Source of the DNA: Streptomyces sp. CB02923 | GTDB lineage: Bacteria; Actinomycetota; Actinomycetes; Streptomycetales; Streptomycetaceae | Assembly: GCF_001905005.1 (NCBI RefSeq) | Contig: NZ_LWKZ01000001.1 | Location: 1,057,775 to 1,121,774 of the forward strand | Reading direction: 5' to 3' | DNA: 64,000 nt | In this document: piece by piece, positions 60,511 to 64,000 of the stretch | Layout of the letters: each line of letters starts with the position of its first letter | Numbering within the stretch: position 1 is the first letter of the stretch | Made by a program: the position numbers and the translations under genes | Notes under the pieces: model-generated | What the model saw: the letters and a program-made list of their open reading frames with translations, nothing else | Told to the model about the DNA's origin: nothing | Databases searched by the model: none

Positions 60511-61395
60511 TCAGCCGACGAGGATCTCGCGGGCCAGGCGCGCGGTCTCCGACGGGGTCTTGCCGACCTTGACGCCGGCGGCCTCAAGGGCCTCCTTCTT
60601 CGCCTGGGCGGTGCCGGAGGAGCCGGAGACGATGGCGCCGGCGTGGCCCATGGTCTTGCCCTCGGGCGCGGTGAAGCCCGCGACGTAGCCGACGACCGGC
60701 TTGGTGACGTTGGCCTTGATGAAGTCGGCCGCACGCTCCTCGGCGTCGCCGCCGATCTCACCGATCATGACGATCAGCTCGGTCTCCGGGTCGGCCTCGA
60801 AGGCCTCCAGAGCGTCGATGTGGGTGGTGCCGATGACCGGGTCGCCACCGATGCCGACGGCCGAGGTGAAGCCGATGTCGCGCAGCTCGTACATCATCTG
60901 GTAGGTCAGCGTGCCGGACTTCGACACCAGACCGATCCGGCCGGGCTTGGTGATGTCGCCCGGGATGATGCCGGCGTTGGACTGACCGGGGGTGATCAGG
61001 CCGGGGCAGTTCGGACCGATGATGCGGGTCTTGTTGCCCTTGCTCGACGCGTACGCCCAGAAGGCGGCGGAGTCGTGCACCGCGATGCCCTCGGTGATCA
61101 CGACGGCCAGGCCGATCTCGGCGTCGATCGCCTCGACGACGGCGGCCTTGGCGAACTTCGGCGGCACGAAGATGACGGACACGTCGGCGCCGGTCTTCTC
61201 CATCGCCTCGGCGACCGAGCCGAAGACGGGTACGGAGGTCCCGTCGAAGTCGACCTCGGTGCCGGCCTTGCGCGGGTTCACGCCGCCGACGACGTTGGTG
61301 CCGTCGCCCAGCATGAGCTTGGTGTGCTTCATGCCCGTGGCACCGGTCATGCCCTGGACGATGACCTTGCTGTCCTTGGTGAGGAAGATAGCCAT
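60511..61395 (-). CDS. sucD: Succinyl-CoA synthetase alpha subunit
   Basis: 294 residues. The CoA-binding Rossmann region is [20 protein letters not shown], and the phospho-histidine lies in [12 protein letters not shown]. With SucC it converts succinyl-CoA to succinate with nucleotide phosphorylation in the TCA cycle. ATG at 61395 lies 23 bases after the sucC stop, with GAGGG upstream; the two genes form an operon ending at a strong terminator. Confidence 0.97.
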   Translation of the reverse strand: MAIFLTKDSKVIVQGMTGATGMKHTKLMLGDGTNVVGGVNPRKAGTEVDFDGTSVPVFGSVAEAMEKTGADVSVIFVPPKFAKAAVVEAIDAEIGLAVVITEGIAVHDSAAFWAYASSKGNKTRIIGPNCPGLITPGQSNAGIIPGDITKPGRIGLVSKSGTLTYQMMYELRDIGFTSAVGIGGDPVIGTTHIDALEAFEADPETELIVMIGEIGGDAEERAADFIKANVTKPVVGYVAGFTAPEGKTMGHAGAIVSGSSGTAQAKKEALEAAGVKVGKTPSETARLAREILVG

Positions 61396-61418
61396 GGTGG
61401 TCTGGTTCCCTCTATCCC

Positions 61419-62600
61419 TTACTTCGCAGCCGCGGCGAGCTCGGCGGCCTTGTCGGCCGCGCCGTCCATGGTGTCCACGCGCTGGACCAGCGGGTGGTTG
61501 GCGTCGCTCAGGATCTTGCGACCCAGCTCCGCGTTGTTGCCGTCCAGGCGGACGACCAGCGGCTTGTTGACGTCCTCGCCCTTGGACTTGAGCAGCTCCA
61601 GGGCCTGGACGATGCCGTTGGCGACCTCGTCGCAGGCGGTGATGCCGCCGAAGACGTTGACGAAGACGGACTTGACGTCCGGGTCGCCGAGGATGATCTC
61701 CAGGCCGTTCGCCATGACCTCGGCGGAGGCGCCGCCACCGATGTCGAGGAAGTTGGCGGGCTTGACGTTGTCGTGCTGCTCACCGGCGTACGCGACGACG
61801 TCGAGGGTGCTCATGACGAGACCCGCGCCGTTGCCGATGATGCCGACCTCACCGTCGAGCTTGACGTAGTTGAGGTCCTTGGCCTTCGCGGCGGCCTCGA
61901 GCGGGTTGGCCGCCGCCTTGTCCTCAAGGGCCTCGTGCTCCGGCTGGCGGAAGGCGGCGTTCTCGTCGAGCGAGACCTTGCCGTCCAGGGCCAGGATGCG
62001 GCCGTCCTTGGTCTTCACCAGCGGGTTCACCTCGACGAGGAGCGCGTCCTCGGCGACGAAGGTGTTCCACAGGGTCACCATGGCCTCGGCGACACCCTCG
62101 GCCACCTCGGCCGGGAACTTCGCCTGGGCCACGATCTCGCGGGCCTTCTCGATGTCCACGCCTTCGACGGCGTTGACCGGGACCTTCGCGAGGGCCTCGG
62201 GGGTCTTCTCCGCGACCTCCTCGATGTCCATGCCGCCCTGCACCGAGGCCATGGCCAGGAAGGTGCGGTTGGTGCGGTCGAGGAGGTACGAGACGTAGTA
62301 CTCCGCCTCGATCTCCGGGGACAGCTCGGCGATCATCACCTTGTGGACCGTGTGGCCCTTGATGTCCATGCCGAGGATGTCCGTCGCGCGGGCGACGGCC
62401 TCGTCCGGGGTCGCGGCCAGCTTCACGCCGCCGGCCTTGCCGCGGCCGCCGACCTTCACCTGCGCCTTGACGACGGACTTGCCGCCGAGGCGCTCGGTCG
62501 CCGCGCGTGCCCCCTCAGGCGTGTCGATGACTTCACCGGCCAGCACCGGTACACCGTGCTTGGCGAAGAGGTCCCTCGCCTGGTACTCGAACAGGTCCAC
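61419..62600 (-). CDS. sucC: Succinyl-CoA synthetase beta subunit
   Basis: 393 residues. The N-terminal [20 protein letters not shown] begins the ATP-grasp domain, with [18 protein letters not shown] binding the nucleotide. The C-terminal ligase domain has [18 protein letters not shown] and [15 protein letters not shown]. It partners SucD. The leader (62601-62810) carries the probable promoter and a CRP-like palindrome at 62794-62807. Confidence 0.97.
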   Translation of the reverse strand: MDLFEYQARDLFAKHGVPVLAGEVIDTPEGARAATERLGGKSVVKAQVKVGGRGKAGGVKLAATPDEAVARATDILGMDIKGHTVHKVMIAELSPEIEAEYYVSYLLDRTNRTFLAMASVQGGMDIEEVAEKTPEALAKVPVNAVEGVDIEKAREIVAQAKFPAEVAEGVAEAMVTLWNTFVAEDALLVEVNPLVKTKDGRILALDGKVSLDENAAFRQPEHEALEDKAAANPLEAAAKAKDLNYVKLDGEVGIIGNGAGLVMSTLDVVAYAGEQHDNVKPANFLDIGGGASAEVMANGLEIILGDPDVKSVFVNVFGGITACDEVANGIVQALELLKSKGEDVNKPLVVRLDGNNAELGRKILSDANHPLVQRVDTMDGAADKAAELAAAAK

Positions 62601-63018
62601 GCGCGTCCGTCCCTTGTCTACTCAGAATCGCCGTAGTGATCGCGGTTCGTTGTCTGCATGGGCGTGCCGCGAAGGGCAACGTGACTGCGCTGTCACTGAG
62701 GGATGCGTACACGGTGACCGGTACGCGGCATGTCCGTCTCGCAGGTTATCCCCGCAGGACCGGGCTCCCTAAATCGCAGATCACACTGCGGCGGTGATAA
62801 CAGTCACAGAGACGGTGGTCACACATCACACAGGGGTACCACCGGCGCCCGGCAGACGGCCCACGCCCCGCCCGCCCTCGGACACAGCGCGAAGCCGGGC
62901 GGCCCCTCCCACGGGAAGCCACCCGGCTGTCTCACTCACTGTCCGCCCGGCGGATGGCCGGCGTTACGGGCGTACGGACACCACCCTGCGCGTACGCCGC
63001 CGACCCCGCACGGAACGG
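62601..63018. other. sucCD upstream region, no gene
   Basis: 418 bases between the sucC start and the stop of the repetitive secreted protein. It contains the sucCD promoter and an AT-richer segment at about 62765-62835 (TCACACTGCGG, GTGATAACAGTCAC, GGTCACACATCACAC). Frames that stay open here have no family resemblance. Confidence 0.6.
62794..62807. promoter_or_regulatory. CRP-like binding site
   Basis: GTGA-N6-TCAC is a perfect CRP half-site pair; a weaker relative (GTGGTCACACATCACAC) follows at 62815-62831. The sites lie about 190 bases upstream of sucC. Streptomyces Crp binds GTG(N)6GNCAC-like sequences. Confidence 0.4.
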
Positions 63019-63600
63019 TCAGACGCCCTGAACCGGCAGGGCCGGGAAGCCCTGGACGCCCGGGACGCCCGGGACGCCCAGGAGGACCGGCAGCGCCGGA
63101 ATGTTGGCGGCGTTGGTCAGGTCGGTCGACACGGCGGGTACGGCGGGTACGGCGGGTACGGCGGGTACGGCCGGGTCGACGACCGGGCGGGTGGTGGCCA
63201 GGGCGCGCTGAGCAGTACCGGTCAGGCGGCCGGTGACCTTGCCGGGGTCTGCGGTCTTGCTGAGGTCGGTGACCTTACCCAGGTCGGCGACCTTGCCCAG
63301 GTCGGCCGTCTTGCCGAGGTCGGTGGCCGCAGGCGCCTCCGGGATGGTGGGCAGCTTCGGGGTAGCGGGCACCTCCGGGGTGGCGGGCAGCTTCGGGGTG
63401 GCGGGCAGGTCCTGGGTGTGTACGTCGCCACCGGTGACCCCGGCGACCTGACCGGCCACACCGTCCACGGTCTTCTTCGCGGCGGCGGGCAGGTCGGCGG
63501 TGCCGGGCAGGTCGGCCGCGTTGGCGGCGACGGAGCCGAGGGCCCACAGACCGGAAGCGGCGGCGGCTACGACGATGGAACGACGGATGTGCGTACGCAT
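63019..63600 (-). CDS. Secreted repetitive protein
   Basis: 193 residues. A Sec signal peptide ends near VAANAAD (28-30). The mature part is built of four successive repeat blocks. They are LPATPKLPATPEVPATPKLP (65-84), DLGKTADLGKVADLGKVTDL (94-113), PAVPAVPAVPAVPAV (143-157) and GVPGVPGVQG (175-184). No enzymatic motif, Cys or sortase signal is seen, so it may be a structural cell-envelope or surface protein. ATG at 63600 has GAAGGA upstream. Confidence 0.82.
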   Translation of the reverse strand: MRTHIRRSIVVAAAASGLWALGSVAANAADLPGTADLPAAAKKTVDGVAGQVAGVTGGDVHTQDLPATPKLPATPEVPATPKLPTIPEAPAATDLGKTADLGKVADLGKVTDLSKTADPGKVTGRLTGTAQRALATTRPVVDPAVPAVPAVPAVPAVSTDLTNAANIPALPVLLGVPGVPGVQGFPALPVQGV

Positions 63601-63956
63601 GATGATGAAACGTCCTTCGAATTCATGGGGTTCGACGGGCAGACCTGTTCCGCCCCCGCGCGGCAGGTCCTGAGCAGTCCTGCGCAGACGCGTCGTCTGC
63701 GGACGGGGATGTTCAGACGCCGGAGGTCTGAAGGTCTGCCCTAGCCCGGGAATTCGAGGATCTCGGCGGCACGCCGCCGCGTGGGCGGCTCGGCCGCCGC
63801 GAGGACGCCTCCGGGCACCAGCCCGAAGTGCGCGGATCCCGCCGGTACGGCAGCGAACTGGTCCCCGTTACGGGGGCCGTGGCCGTCACCGGCGGTATGC
63901 GAGGCCGACGATATAAGCCCCTGCGGGAACTGACCGGGGAGGGCCGGCAGGCTTCC
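63601..63956. other. Upstream region of the secreted-protein gene
   Basis: Contains two inverted repeats, CGCAGACG-CGT-CGTCTGCG (63683-63701) and TTCAGAC-N7-GTCTGAA (63712-63732), and a -10-like TATAAG near 63912-63917 on the plus strand. No convincing gene was found. Confidence 0.5.
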
Positions 63957-64000
63957 ATGGCCCTGACCCTGACCCTGACCCTGACCCGACTGATGTTCCG
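63957..64000 (+). CDS. Possible start of a plus-strand gene, cut by the window end
   Basis: An ATG at 63957 opens MALTLTLTLTRLMF, with GGGGAGGG 13 bases upstream and TATAAG about 40 bases before it. The CTGACC hexamer repeat (63960-63991) makes any frame look open, so this is weak. Too short to assign a product. Confidence 0.2.
   Translation, partial: MALTLTLTLTRLMF

Noticed and set aside
63957..63991. Telomere-like CCCTGA hexamer repeat at the window end
   Set aside because: Only about five units, and Streptomyces telomeres are palindromic rather than simple repeats. It is more likely a coding or slippage tract.

Overview
The window is a high-GC actinobacterial chromosome segment, almost certainly Streptomyces. 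Codon use is strongly GC-ending. There are many GTG starts and ATGA, GTGA or TGATG gene junctions. Typical Streptomyces families are present: an XRE/DUF5753 regulator with DUF397 proteins, XRE-DUF2690, DUF6350 and a TipA-type MerR. The order sucC-sucD, purN-purH, folD, mdh, glyA, trpS and a D-Ala-D-Ala carboxypeptidase matches, from memory, the core-chromosome order of S. coelicolor (the SCO48xx genes), so most of the window is conserved core with accessory patches.

Layout. 0-9 kb: a hypothetical gene, a small membrane protein, a D,D-carboxypeptidase, then a divergent cluster. On the minus strand it carries PAP2 phosphatase, UbiA prenyltransferase, GtrA and BrkB; on the plus strand dprE1 and dprE2. 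Together these look like a decaprenyl-phosphoryl-arabinose pathway. 9-17 kb: LigT-like RNA ligase, trpS, a P450, glyA behind a ZTP riboswitch, rocD, and a YgiB/YgiC-like pair whose start codon overlaps a parS-like sequence. 17-24 kb: DMT-type membrane protein, MocR regulator divergent from two AhpD-like genes and a PEP-mutase-family enzyme, a Clp_N/HTH protein and a TetR regulator with palindromic operators, and an XRE/methionine aminopeptidase pair. 24.8-27.6 kb: accessory patch with a zinc-ribbon protein, a DUF7848-like protein, and an Scr1-type regulator followed by four tandem DUF397 genes.

27.6-41 kb: secreted trypsin-like protease, a two-component system whose kinase and regulator genes are separated by a tipA-like MerR gene, and a glycine betaine region. 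In that region betB, betA, ProV, an 84-residue protein, a fused double permease and a binding protein lie in line. An AraC regulator and a DUF1772 protein follow. 42-45 kb: a three-gene minus-strand operon in which the first protein's C-terminus and the second protein's N-terminus share a GAxxIGDHNT motif. This is the best candidate here for an undescribed system. 45-64 kb: mdh, XRE-DUF2690, isocitrate dehydrogenase, DUF3017, folD, two Pro/Gln-rich membrane proteins, purN-purH, DUF6350, a sigma-factor-like protein with a membrane segment, sucC-sucD, and a repetitive secreted protein.

Functional links. mdh, icd and sucCD are TCA-cycle genes. glyA, folD, purN and purH join one-carbon and purine metabolism, which fits a ZTP sensor on glyA. 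The betaine operon joins oxidation of choline to uptake of betaine for osmotic protection. No rRNA, tRNA, insertion sequence or CRISPR array was recognised.
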